The notes: generated from the letters alone by a model not told the origin. A stretch of 26,248 nucleotides of DNA from CAZKEW01 sp964558915 (GCA_964558915.1 CAZLFV010000031.1:1-26248); one strand, 5' to 3'. Positions 7,232 to 14,818 are shown, numbered from the stretch's first letter. Numbers and translations: made by a program.

Positions 7232-7849
7232 ATGAGTTTGGCGCGTCTTTTAGCTTTGGCCATCTTGGTCGCGGTCTTTGCCATGCCGGCCATGGCTCTT
7301 GCCCAGACATCCACAGCCCAGGAGATGTCCGACCAGGACAAAAAGATGATGGAGATGGTCGCGAGGTACGGCACTCCCGGGAAAAATCACGAACTTCTCA
7401 AGAAGTACGTCGGGGACTGGGACGTCGATATCAAGGCTTGGCCGAAGCCCGAGGCCGAACCCATGACGAGCAAGGGATCAGCTCAAACCCAGCTTCTCTT
7501 CGAGGGCCGCTTCGTCAAAATGCAATTCGAGGGGATGATGGAGGGCAAGACATTCAGGGGCTTCGAGGTCATCGGCTATGACCTCTACCAGAACAAGTAC
7601 GTCACTTTCTGGATCGATGACATGAGCACAAGCTTCGTCTGGACCAGCGGCGTGCTTGACGCCTCCGGCAAGATCCTGACAGAGACGGGCGCCTGGCCCG
7701 ACCCGATGACTGAGGGGAAACAGATGCAGAAGGTTAAGAACGTGACCACATTTCTGGAGGACGGGAAACTAAAGTACGAGATGTTCATGGTCATGCCGGA
7801 CGGCAAGGAAGTCAAGTGGATGGAGCTTCTATACACACGGAAGATGTAA
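7232..7849 (+). CDS. Secreted DUF1579 family protein
   Basis: The 205-residue product has a cleavable signal peptide (ARLLALAILVAVFAMPAMALAQ, cut near residue 25). The mature part fits the DUF1579 family: HELLKKYVGDWDVDIKAWPKP at the start, then repeated beta strands with LFEGRFVKMQFEGMMEGKTFRGFEVIGYDLYQNKYVTFWIDDMSTSF, and MPDGKEVKWMELLYTRKM at the end. The family probably forms a lipocalin-like beta barrel, but its function is unknown. The AGGAGG site at 7221-7226 fixes the start. The gene has its own promoter and faces the minus-strand DUF1801 gene, whose stop is 24 nt away. Confidence 0.88.
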   Translation: MSLARLLALAILVAVFAMPAMALAQTSTAQEMSDQDKKMMEMVARYGTPGKNHELLKKYVGDWDVDIKAWPKPEAEPMTSKGSAQTQLLFEGRFVKMQFEGMMEGKTFRGFEVIGYDLYQNKYVTFWIDDMSTSFVWTSGVLDASGKILTETGAWPDPMTEGKQMQKVKNVTTFLEDGKLKYEMFMVMPDGKEVKWMELLYTRKM

Positions 7850-7873
7850 GAAAGCGGCGGGATCGGGTTATTG

Positions 7874-8239
7874 TTACTTCTTAGTTAAATTTTCCTTTAC
7901 CCTAAACTTTGCAATTTTCTTTACCAGCTCGAACGGAATTGGTTTGCCCAGCGGGAATTGCACGGAACCCTTTGCTTGCTTGTATGAAGACAGCTCCTTT
8001 TTGAAGGCAGCGATAGCTGACGGAGTGGGATAAAACCCAATATGATTTTTGAAGGCGGCAAAATGCACCAGATTGCCGTGGAGCTTGAAAGTCGGTATCC
8101 CATAACTGATCATCTCTTCGGATTTAGGCGCAGCTTCTCTGATTACACGTCGCATTTTCCCCAAAATATCCTGGACGTCTTTTGGGAAGGCAGCGATATA
8201 CTCGTCCATGGTTTTAAATTGACGATTAGACATGGCCAT
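7874..8239 (-). CDS. DUF1801 (YdhG-like) domain protein
   Basis: The 121-residue cytoplasmic protein matches the DUF1801 family throughout: TMDEYIAAFPKDVQDILGKMRRVIREAAPKSEEMISYGIPTF, then LVHFAAFKNHIGFYPTPSAI and GSVQFPLGKPIPFELVKKIAKFRVKEN. Related proteins have been described as frataxin-like iron chaperones, but most are uncharacterised. The chosen ATG follows GAGGAG by about 9 nt. An ATG two codons later is also possible. The gene lies 66 nt downstream of the broken creatininase gene on the same strand and may have been its operon partner. Confidence 0.85.
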   Translation of the reverse strand: MAMSNRQFKTMDEYIAAFPKDVQDILGKMRRVIREAAPKSEEMISYGIPTFKLHGNLVHFAAFKNHIGFYPTPSAIAAFKKELSSYKQAKGSVQFPLGKPIPFELVKKIAKFRVKENLTKK

Positions 8240-8305
8240 CTTATTCTGCTCCTCTCCGATGCTCCGCAGGTGCGCGGTCTTCGGGTTTGTTTGCCTTTAT
8301 AAGGC

Positions 8306-8886
8306 TTAATGTGCCTGTTTTTTGATTTCCTGGAGTAGAAATTCTGCGAGACGATCGAGATAAATCTCGCCTTTGTCCGCAGATGCCTTCCGTGGATCAC
8401 CAAGGACCCCGTTTTTGGTGAGGGCAGGCATACCCTGGTCACGTATGATTTTCATCTCTTTTTCGCCTGTTTCGCCAACATAGCCGGGGGCAAACCTGTC
8501 CTTGACGACCAAACTTCCTTCCAGGGCCATCATGATAGACGTCTCACTTTCTCCAGCATGTGACCCAGCTTTATGGCGACACGATGAGCCGCTTCATCAC
8601 CGATTCGCGTGTCGGTCATCGTTGGCAGATGGGGGCCGTGTTGTTCCGTTGAACCAACAGCGACAACTGCGGTCGTGTATCCCTGTTCTATGGCAGATTT
8701 GATGTCGGGCCATGTCAGTTCATCCATCCGGACGCATTTTACAGATTCGGCTGGTGCTGAGCGCATTTCCTCACTGTTGGAGATGTTGAAATGGGAGCTG
8801 AGAGTTCCCACTGTGCCCAAATAAAGAGAAATAACGATGGCACAGCACAGAGACCTTCCAAGGGCACAGGACGATTCTTTTGTCAT
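8306..8886 (-). pseudogene. Creatininase-family amidohydrolase gene with central deletion and frameshift
   Basis: The N-terminal part starts at ATG 8886, after GAGAGGG, and has a hydrophobic export segment. It continues with the creatininase start: WPDIKSAIEQGYTTAVVAVGSTEQHGPHLP, then TDTRIGDEAAHRVAIKLG, carrying the Glu, His and Asp metal ligands. This frame stops at 8530. The C-terminal part continues in another frame from about 8566, reading AGSHAGESETSIMM with the HAGExETS motif, then LVVKDRFAPGYVG and a tail ending QEIKKQAH at 8306. The central part, about 90-110 residues with the NGHGGN-type motif and another metal ligand, is absent. One gene has been broken by a deletion whose junction lies at about 8560-8572. 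Two separate small genes are unlikely. Confidence 0.8.
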
Positions 8887-9176
8887 TTTATTTCCCTCTC
8901 TTGTTTTATGTCCTTTTAAAGAATTTTGCCTCATCCCAGGGTTAGGGATGATAAATCGGGGCGTCAGGCAATGTCAAACGGACTTGAGGCCGGCGAGTTG
9001 GCTTCATCGACCCTTGCCATAGTCCTGTGCCCAAAATTGCCATTAGAGATAAGCTCCTCCTGTCACCGCGGGTACCTGTTAGGTGCGTGGGGATCTCAGC
9101 GAAATAAACTGAGATTGCTTCGCTTTGCTCGCAAAAACAATTTCTTGTCGGCAATCCTGGGCGGGGCGAGCGTGTG
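8887..9176. other. Intergenic region without a supported gene
   Basis: This gap of about 290 nt lies between the creatininase relic and the tmRNA promoter. The short open frames crossing it on both strands show no family features. The only structure I see is the inverted repeat at 9093-9115 and the GCTTCGCTTTGCTCGC stretch beside it. Confidence 0.6.
9093..9132. repeat. Inverted repeat and GCTTCGCTTTGCTCGC element
   Basis: ATCTCAG (9093-9099) and CTGAGAT (9109-9115) form a perfect 7-bp inverted repeat with a 9-nt loop. Immediately after comes TGCTTCGCTTTGCTCGC. It resembles the ATTGCTTCGCTTCGCTCGCAAT-type short repeats that I recall scattered in intergenic DNA of many bacteria. Only one copy is visible in this window. 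Confidence 0.5.
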
Positions 9177-9205
9177 TTGACAAGCGGGGGATGGGTAAAT
9201 ATAAT
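9177..9205 (+). promoter_or_regulatory. Perfect consensus promoter of tmRNA
   Basis: TTGACA (9177-9182), exactly 17 nt and TATAAT (9200-9205) form a fully consensus sigma-70 promoter. The expected start at about 9212 is a few nt before the mature tmRNA 5' end at 9220, consistent with RNase P trimming. It is the strongest promoter in the window. Confidence 0.93.
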
Positions 9206-9219
9206 AATAAAATTGGTAT

Positions 9220-9567
9220 GGGGGCGAACGGATTCGACGGAGATAGTGAGGCAGAAGCTGCATGTCGAGATTCCATCCACCTCGTAAAACGGTGGACCCA
9301 AGTAAGTGCAGAAGCACAACCACTCGCTGCCTAAGAAATAGGCATGCCGTTTCTCGAGTTCTCTCCTGCGGTTCTTGAGAAGCGTCGACGAGCAGGATAG
9401 CGAACCTGGTGAGCCCTAAACCTGGCAAGTGAAATGCTCCTGGGGCTGGTTCTGCGGCGCTTTTCCTCTTCGAGCGCCGCTGAGCGAGATCAAAGAAGAG
9501 GATATGCATGTAGAAAGCTTCTGCTGAATGTCTTCGGACGCGGGTTCAATTCCCGCCGCCTCCACCA
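9220..9567 (+). ncRNA. ssrA: tmRNA (transfer-messenger RNA)
   Basis: The 5' end GGGGGCGAACGGATTCGACG and the 3' end with GCGGGTTCAATTCCCGC and CCTCCACCA are diagnostic. GGGGGCG (9220-9226) pairs with CGCCTCC (9557-9563) as the acceptor stem, and CCA is encoded. The tag frame is GCA GAA GCA CAA CCA CTC GCT GCC TAA (9308-9334), giving AEAQPLAA and ending with the usual LAA degron. It rescues ribosomes stalled on broken mRNAs and marks the products for proteolysis. The length of 348 nt is normal. An eight-residue tag is short, and the resume codon could be two codons earlier (VSAEAQPLAA). There is no terminator before the amidase gene. Confidence 0.96.
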
Positions 9568-9587
9568 TGATGTTGCGCTGATCGAAA

Positions 9588-10781
9588 TTGAGAGGCCCTA
9601 AAGAAACAAGACTGAAGTTCACGCTCTTTCTTCTTTTTTTCTCCCTCCTTTCCTCTGCCGCAGCGCAACCCACGCTGAAGGTTGAAGCCCGGGATTATGA
9701 GGAGTACAGCCGGGTCATCGTCACTTTCCCCGGCACTTTCCCCGTCAGCCTGGAGAAAAACGGGAACTTTCTCCATGTTATTATCACCACGCCGACCGCT
9801 TTCCGGCTGAAGACCCAGCCCCTGCGCAGCCGGTTCATCAAGTCCTTCATCTGGAACGCGTCTAGCGGAACCTACCTCCTGCTCATTGAAGCTCAGCACG
9901 GCCGCTTCCGGTATGAGTCCTTTAGCATCGATAAAAAGCGCCAGTTGGTCATCGATTTTTATGCCGAGCGAGAAGGGCCGACGAACATCCCGTCCCGCAC
10001 CGAAGAAAAAGCGCCCCCTGAGCCGGTGAAAAGTGTGGAAAAGCCCCCTACCGAACCTGTGCCCGTGCCTCCGCCCAAGTTATCCCGGCCGGAGGCGAAA
10101 GGCATCAAGGTCATCGTCATCGACCCCGGCCACGGGGGACTAGAAAGCGGCGCCAAGGGCAAGTTCGGCACATTGGAAAAGGACATCACTCTGGCCCTCA
10201 GCCTAAAGCTCAAGGCCCTGATCGAGAGAAACCTGGCCTATCATGTCGAGCTCACGCGCGATAAAGATGTGGATGTCTCGCTCGCGGACAGAGCGGCCAT
10301 GGCCAACAACCAGAAGGCGGAGCTTTTTATCAGCCTTCATGCCAACAGCTCTCTTCGGAGAAATGCCCAGGGCTCGGAGACTTTTTTTCTCAGCCTGAGC
10401 GCTACGGACGAGGAAGCGAGGCGCCTGGCCTATCTTGAGAACACCTCGGCCCAGCTCGAGAAGCCGATCGAAGAAAAAGACCAAGACCAGATCATGATGA
10501 TCTTGTGGGATATGGCCCAGTCCGCCTATCTCAAGCAAAGTCAGCGATTTGCAGAAATTATCCAAGAAGAACTCAACGCGCTTTTAGGCACGGCCAACCG
10601 CGGGATTAAGCAGGCTCGTTTTAAAGTCCTGGAGGGAGTGGCCTGTCCGGCTGTGCTTGTCGAAGTGGCTTTTATCTCTAATCCGGAAGAAGAACGAGAG
10701 CTGGTCAAGGACGAATTCCAGAGCAGCGTGGTCCAGGCCATCTATCGCGGGCTCGTCACCTATATCAAGCTCGCGTTTTAA
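9588..10781 (+). CDS. N-acetylmuramoyl-L-alanine amidase (Amidase_3) with N-terminal AMIN-like domain
   Basis: The 397-residue periplasmic zinc amidase cleaves the amide between MurNAc and L-Ala in peptidoglycan. A signal peptide (KFTLFLLFFSLLSSAAAQ) is followed by a beta-rich AMIN-like segment (about residues 28-125), a proline-rich linker (about 130-170) and the catalytic domain (about 172-397). Zinc ligands are His182 (DPGHGG), Glu197 (TLEKD) and His251 (SLHAN). The catalytic Glu359 lies in LVEVAFISNP. The start is TTG at 9588, because the frame has a stop at 9579-9581 and no ATG or GTG before the signal peptide. There is no Shine-Dalgarno sequence. It begins 20 nt after the tmRNA, so it is probably transcribed from the tmRNA promoter. 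Confidence 0.92.
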   Translation: MRGPKETRLKFTLFLLFFSLLSSAAAQPTLKVEARDYEEYSRVIVTFPGTFPVSLEKNGNFLHVIITTPTAFRLKTQPLRSRFIKSFIWNASSGTYLLLIEAQHGRFRYESFSIDKKRQLVIDFYAEREGPTNIPSRTEEKAPPEPVKSVEKPPTEPVPVPPPKLSRPEAKGIKVIVIDPGHGGLESGAKGKFGTLEKDITLALSLKLKALIERNLAYHVELTRDKDVDVSLADRAAMANNQKAELFISLHANSSLRRNAQGSETFFLSLSATDEEARRLAYLENTSAQLEKPIEEKDQDQIMMILWDMAQSAYLKQSQRFAEIIQEELNALLGTANRGIKQARFKVLEGVACPAVLVEVAFISNPEEERELVKDEFQSSVVQAIYRGLVTYIKLAF

Positions 10782-10794
10782 GGAAAGCCGACGC

Positions 10795-11373
10795 ATGGAC
10801 AAGAAGGGATGGATTATTCTCGGATTGTCTGTGATTGTTCTCGTTGCGCTCGTCTTGATTTTCTATAGAGGCCAAGGCCGGGAGGAGATCAAGCCTGTGG
10901 CCGAAGAAACTCCCTCGGCAAGCCCTCCGGAACCGGCGGAACCGCTGGAAACGAAAATGATCACCGTCTTCTTCCTTTCGGACGAGGATAGCCTTTTCCA
11001 TGCCGAACTGAGACGAATCGGGACCAGTCCATCCGTTGTTCAGGAGGCGGAGCGCGTCGTCGAAGAGCTGATCAAGGGATCAGAAAAAGGGTTGATTTCT
11101 CCCTTGCCGCCAGAAACGAGACTGAGACAGCTCTTTATAACCAGGAGCGGAGTCGCCTACGTGGACTTTTCCAAGGAGCTCGCGGACAGACACCCGTCCG
11201 GTTCGTCGGCGGAGATCGCGACGATTTATTCGGTTGTCAATTCACTGACTTATAATTTTAAATCAATCAAAAAGGTCTTCATCCTTGTTGAAGGGGGAGA
11301 AAAGGAGACTTTGGGAGGGCATATCAGTCTGAGCCAGGCTTTTGCCCCCCGTTACTCCCTCAGCGCAGACTAA
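10795..11373 (+). CDS. GerMN domain protein, membrane-anchored
   Basis: The 192-residue protein has an N-terminal transmembrane anchor (GWIILGLSVIVLVALVLIFY) and a proline/glutamate-rich linker. A GerMN domain occupies about residues 55-180: MITVFFLSDEDSLFHAELRRI, then VVEELIKGSEKGLISPLPPETRLRQLFITRSGVAYVDFSKEL and ATIYSVVNSLTYNFKSIKKVFILVEG. The start is ATG 10795, 13 nt after the amidase stop, with AGGAAAG before it. The open frame upstream is just amidase sequence in another frame. GerMN domains occur in spore and envelope proteins that often work near peptidoglycan amidases, which fits the neighbour. The exact role is unknown. Confidence 0.9.
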   Translation: MDKKGWIILGLSVIVLVALVLIFYRGQGREEIKPVAEETPSASPPEPAEPLETKMITVFFLSDEDSLFHAELRRIGTSPSVVQEAERVVEELIKGSEKGLISPLPPETRLRQLFITRSGVAYVDFSKELADRHPSGSSAEIATIYSVVNSLTYNFKSIKKVFILVEGGEKETLGGHISLSQAFAPRYSLSAD

Positions 11374-11405
11374 GCTCGAGATATTTTGCGGAAAAGTTCG
11401 GTCCC

Positions 11406-12719
11406 ATGAAAAGTTTGCCCCAAGTGGTTATCCTGGGTTTTCCCAATGTGGGAAAATCGACGCTTTTTAACAGACTGCTTGGAAGAAAAAAGTCTCTGGT
11501 CCATTCTCTGCCCGGGATGACGCGGGATGCAGTTACCGCGATTGGCTCGCTGGATGGGAAAAGATTTATTCTGACGGATACGGGCGGCCTGGATGATTCC
11601 TCTTCGGTTCCACTCGCCTCAGCCGTCAAGGAAAAGGCCTGGGCAGCAGCCCTGAAAGCCGATATTCTTCTTTTTGTGCTTGACGGCAAAAGAGACCTCC
11701 TTCCAGGCGAGGAAGACCTGCTTCGTTCGCTGAGGAAACTCGACAAACCAGTCCTTATCGTCCTTAACAAGGTCGATTCCACAGAACAGGAGGGACGGAT
11801 CGGGGATTTTTATAACCGCTTGAAGTTCCAGGAGATTTTGGCTATTTCGGCAGAACACAAGAAGGGCCTCGACCTCCTCGAAGAGAGGCTGGCGCGCCTT
11901 CTCCCGGCCACAGCGGCGGAGAAGGAGGACCTCAAACCGCTCAAATTAGCTATTATCGGCCGGATCAATGTTGGGAAGTCCTCTCTGATTAACCGGCTTT
12001 GCGGCGAGGAGCGGCTGATCGTCAGCAGCTCCCCCGGGACGACGCGCGACAGCACGGACACTTTGATTGTCAGGAATAATAAGGTCTACTGCCTGGTGGA
12101 TACGGCGGGGATCCGGAAATTGAGTCGGACGAAGGACAAGAGAGAGAAGGCCGGTATCATCAGAGCGAGAAAAGACATCGCCCGGGCTGACGTCCTCTGC
12201 CTGGTCATGGATGCCCAGGAATTTCCCACCCGCCAGGATATGGCGATCGCTCATTTAGCCTCCGAGTCGGGAAAGCCGCTCCTCCTGGCCCTTAACAAAT
12301 GGGACTTAGTCCCGAAAAAGGAACTGCATCAAAGGCTGAGGGATATCATCTATCAGAGGCTGCCGTTTGTCTCCTATGCCCCGCTTGTTTTTGTTTCTGC
12401 GCTCACGGGAAAAGGCGTCGATAGGATGCTTGGCCTCGCCGAGGAGGCTTATCGCCGCAGTTCCTCGAAAATAGAGACCTCCCGGCTGAACAATTTCCTG
12501 GCCTGGGTGAACACCGTCCATCCCCCGGTCACAAAAACAAAAAGGACAATGAAGGTCAAATACATGACTCAGAAAGGCGTGCGGCCGCCGACATTCATCC
12601 TTTTCGCCCATAATCCGGCCCCGTTTCTTCCCGCCTACGAGAAATTTTTCCTAGAGCAAATGAGGAAGAAGCTGGGGCTGTGGGGAACTCCCCTCCGCCT
12701 GGTGATAAGGAAGAGCTGA
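11406..12719 (+). CDS. der: Ribosome biogenesis GTPase Der (EngA)
   Basis: The 437-residue protein contains the two tandem GTPase domains that define Der. Domain 1 has the P-loop GFPNVGKST (residues 11-19), DTGG and NKVD. Domain 2 has GRINVGKSS (about 185-193), DTAGI and NKWD. A C-terminal KH-like domain (about 350-437) includes FILFAHNPAPFLPAYEKFF and ends at the usual W..P.R motif (LWGTPLRLVIRKS). It acts in maturation of the 50S subunit. It starts 32 nt after the GerMN gene, without a clear Shine-Dalgarno sequence, and probably belongs to the same operon as the amidase and GerMN genes. Confidence 0.97.
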   Translation: MKSLPQVVILGFPNVGKSTLFNRLLGRKKSLVHSLPGMTRDAVTAIGSLDGKRFILTDTGGLDDSSSVPLASAVKEKAWAAALKADILLFVLDGKRDLLPGEEDLLRSLRKLDKPVLIVLNKVDSTEQEGRIGDFYNRLKFQEILAISAEHKKGLDLLEERLARLLPATAAEKEDLKPLKLAIIGRINVGKSSLINRLCGEERLIVSSSPGTTRDSTDTLIVRNNKVYCLVDTAGIRKLSRTKDKREKAGIIRARKDIARADVLCLVMDAQEFPTRQDMAIAHLASESGKPLLLALNKWDLVPKKELHQRLRDIIYQRLPFVSYAPLVFVSALTGKGVDRMLGLAEEAYRRSSSKIETSRLNNFLAWVNTVHPPVTKTKRTMKVKYMTQKGVRPPTFILFAHNPAPFLPAYEKFFLEQMRKKLGLWGTPLRLVIRKS

Positions 12720-12735
12720 GCCGCGTTTGTTCTTC

Positions 12736-12763
12736 TTGACTTAGGCCTGAGTTATATTATAAA
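12736..12763 (+). promoter_or_regulatory. Promoter of the TPR lipoprotein gene
   Basis: TTGACT (12736-12741), a 16-nt spacer and TATAAA (12758-12763) lie between the der stop and the TPR gene. Confidence 0.55.
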
Positions 12764-12814
12764 TTGACGGTGTTGTTTTTTCCCTTGACGATTTGAGAAC
12801 ATATGGAGGCTAAG

Positions 12815-13804
12815 ATGAGTCAAAAGAGAATGGATTTCGTCGTTGGGGCGCTCCTGGCGTTTTTTCTAGTGCTTTTTTTGAGTAGCTGCCAAAAACTCAG
12901 CGTCAACAAGCTGCAAGCCAATTATCATCTCTCCAAAGCCAATCAGTTTTTCAAGGACGGCAAATTCCGGAAGGCTATCACTGAGTACGAAGAGACGCTG
13001 AAATACAATCCCGATGTCGTCGATGCTTACAGGTTCCTCGGAGAGAGCTACAAGAGCCTCTTCAAACCCGGCAGTACAAGCCAAGAAAATATGGATATCG
13101 CCACCAAGGCGCTGGATGCTCTTAAGAAAGCCTACCAGGCTAGTCCCTTCAGCAAAGAGGTTATTTTTTCTCTCGGAGATATGTACGATAAGCTCAGAAA
13201 TATCGGGGAAGCTGAAAAGTATTATCTGAGGATTCTCGAACTCGAGCCGGAAAATATGGGCAATTACTATGTTGTTGCCGAGTTCTATAAAAGGTACGCT
13301 TCCGAAAACGAGAGCCTCAAAGCCAAGGCGGAATCCATGTACCTCCGGAGAATCGAGTTAGACCCGGATAACCCTCAGGGATACGCTTACATGGCCAACT
13401 ATTATGATCAGACCACGCCGGTCCCCGATTTTGATAAGGCGGTTGAATACCATTATCGCCGGGTCCAGCTGGACCCCAAAAACGCCGAGGTTTACTATTC
13501 CATCGGCGTGAATCGTTTTTACAAGGCTTATCGCCTTCAAAATGTCCTCTCGATGATGGAACGAAACCAACTCGGGGATGAAAGCATAAAAGCTCTAAAT
13601 AAAGCCGTTGAACTCAACCCGAATTATCCCGAGCCGTATGCCTACTTGAATCTTGTCAATCGTAACATTTATGCCAAGATCTTCCCTGACAAAGAGGCCA
13701 GGTATATATCCGAAGCGGACAGATGGACGGAAAAATTTCAGGAAGTGCGGAAAAGGGCTATCGAGAAAGAGAGACTGGAAAAAGAGCTCAAAAAGGCCAG
13801 CTAA
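12815..13804 (+). CDS. TPR-repeat lipoprotein
   Basis: The start is ATG 12815 because GGAGG at 12805-12809 lies directly before it. The upstream in-frame ATG at 12803 would contain that site. The 329-residue product has a lipoprotein signal (GALLAFFLVLFLSSC, Cys25) and then several tetratricopeptide repeats: about 35-70 (ANQFFKDGKFRKAITEYEETLKYNPD), 115-150 (SLGDMYDKLRNIGEAEKYYLRILELEPE), and others near YMANYYD and PKNAEVYYSIGVNRFYKAY. It ends in a charged helix. It is probably a periplasmic or outer-membrane scaffold protein with unknown partners. It has its own promoter. Confidence 0.88.
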   Translation: MSQKRMDFVVGALLAFFLVLFLSSCQKLSVNKLQANYHLSKANQFFKDGKFRKAITEYEETLKYNPDVVDAYRFLGESYKSLFKPGSTSQENMDIATKALDALKKAYQASPFSKEVIFSLGDMYDKLRNIGEAEKYYLRILELEPENMGNYYVVAEFYKRYASENESLKAKAESMYLRRIELDPDNPQGYAYMANYYDQTTPVPDFDKAVEYHYRRVQLDPKNAEVYYSIGVNRFYKAYRLQNVLSMMERNQLGDESIKALNKAVELNPNYPEPYAYLNLVNRNIYAKIFPDKEARYISEADRWTEKFQEVRKRAIEKERLEKELKKAS

Positions 13805-13873
13805 GAGAACTGCGGCCGCGTCCTGATTATTCAATTTCTTTTTTCTCAGTCATCTTAAAACCGGAAAGCGTCT

Positions 13874-14548
13874 ATGCTCCTCCCCCTCAGGGATGAAAAC
13901 CCTACCAGGCGTGTTCCTGTTCTCACGATCATTATTATCTTCGTCAATTGCCTGATTTTCCTTTTTCAGGTGCTTTCTCCCCAGGGACTGGATTACTATA
14001 CCCTAAAAATGGGCGCCATCCCTTATGAGATCACCCATTTCAAAACTCTGGACTATGGTCCTCGGGTCTCTCCGCTTCTCTCTCTGTTCACTGCGATGTT
14101 CCTCCACGGGAGCCTTTTCCACCTTTTGGGAAATATGCTCTATCTCTGGATTTTCGGGAACAACGTCGAGGACTTCCTCGGGTTTTTCCGTTTTATTCTC
14201 TTTTACCTCCTCTCCGGGCTGGGGGCGAGCTTGACCCACATTATTTTTAACCCCAACTCCCAAGTGCCTATGATCGGGGCGAGCGGCGCTATCGCCGGAG
14301 TTCTGGGGGCATATTTTATCCTTTATCCTGGAGCCCGGGTTTCGACGCTGCTCTTTTTGTTTATCTTCATCCGCGTCGTGCCCATACCAGCGGCTTATGT
14401 CCTTGGGTTCTGGTTTTTGATGCAAGTGTTGAACGTTGGGCTGGGAGGCGGGGTGGCCTGGTTTGCCCATATCGGCGGCTTCCTCATCGGAATCCTCCTA
14501 GTCAAGGTTTTTTCCGGCCGAAAGAAAAGACGCGCCTGGGTAAATTGA
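13874..14548 (+). CDS. Rhomboid family intramembrane serine protease
   Basis: The 224-residue membrane protein has about six transmembrane helices. The catalytic serine is Ser137 in GASGAIAG, and the partner histidine is His199 in AHIGGFLIG. The family-typical segment FLHGSLFHLLGNMLYLWIFGNN (helix 2) and the N-terminus PLRDENPTRRVPVLTIIIIFVN are present. Rhomboids cut transmembrane substrates within the bilayer, and the substrate is unknown here. There is no clear Shine-Dalgarno sequence before the ATG. It lies 69 nt downstream of the TPR gene and is followed by the inverted-repeat element at 14567-14818. Confidence 0.92.
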   Translation: MLLPLRDENPTRRVPVLTIIIIFVNCLIFLFQVLSPQGLDYYTLKMGAIPYEITHFKTLDYGPRVSPLLSLFTAMFLHGSLFHLLGNMLYLWIFGNNVEDFLGFFRFILFYLLSGLGASLTHIIFNPNSQVPMIGASGAIAGVLGAYFILYPGARVSTLLFLFIFIRVVPIPAAYVLGFWFLMQVLNVGLGGGVAWFAHIGGFLIGILLVKVFSGRKKRRAWVN

Positions 14549-14566
14549 CCGCATCACCCTCTCTAT

Positions 14567-14818
14567 GATGTGGGCAGGAAGCCGCCCTGAAGCCCCCCGG
14601 GGGGAAGAGGCGAGGGTGTTGGGCGAGGAAGCCCGTCGAAGACTGAGCGGGCACGGTTTCTCGACCGAAGGGAGAGAAGAGCGAAGGATGAGTCGGAGCG
14701 AGTTTCCTCGCTGGGGAAACGAGCGGGCTGACGAACCCAAACCTGAGCCTCGACGGGGGGAACCGACGGGACTGGTTCCCCGGGGGCCCGGGGCCAAGGG
14801 TGGCTTCCTGCACACATC
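14567..14818. other. GC-rich 252-nt element with 22-bp terminal inverted repeats; candidate structured RNA or miniature mobile element
   Basis: The left end (14567-14588) and the right end (14797-14818) are inverted repeats matching at 20 of 22 positions. In RNA one of the two differences is a G-U pair. Inside, further helices nest. GCCCC (14592-14596) pairs with GGGGC (14790-14794). GAGGC (14607-14611) pairs with GCCTC (14747-14751), followed by TTGGG (14619-14623) with CCCAA (14736-14740). Local hairpins lie at 14658-14678, at 14698-14724 (with a tandem GA/GA internal loop) and at 14757-14781 (8-bp perfect stem). Open frames cross it on both strands but show no protein-like features. A TATGAT hexamer lies at 14564-14569. 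I recognise no tmRNA, RNase P, SRP or 6S signature. Confidence 0.6.

Noticed and set aside
9416..9673. Minus-strand open frame of 85 residues containing MVEAAGIEPASE
   Set aside because: It is antisense to the tmRNA 3' end. This peptide is a known type of spurious call from the reverse strand of T-loop/acceptor sequences.
10657..10794. 46-codon N-terminal extension of the GerMN gene
   Set aside because: It overlaps the end of the amidase gene in another frame, has no ribosome binding site and would bury the membrane anchor internally.
14577..14808. RNase P RNA, SRP RNA or 6S RNA identity for the element
   Set aside because: I looked for the conserved RNase P core (GAGGAAAGTCC-like and ATGAATGAC-like strands) and the SRP GGAAGGxAGCAGCC loop. 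Neither is present, and the branching does not fit a 6S rod.
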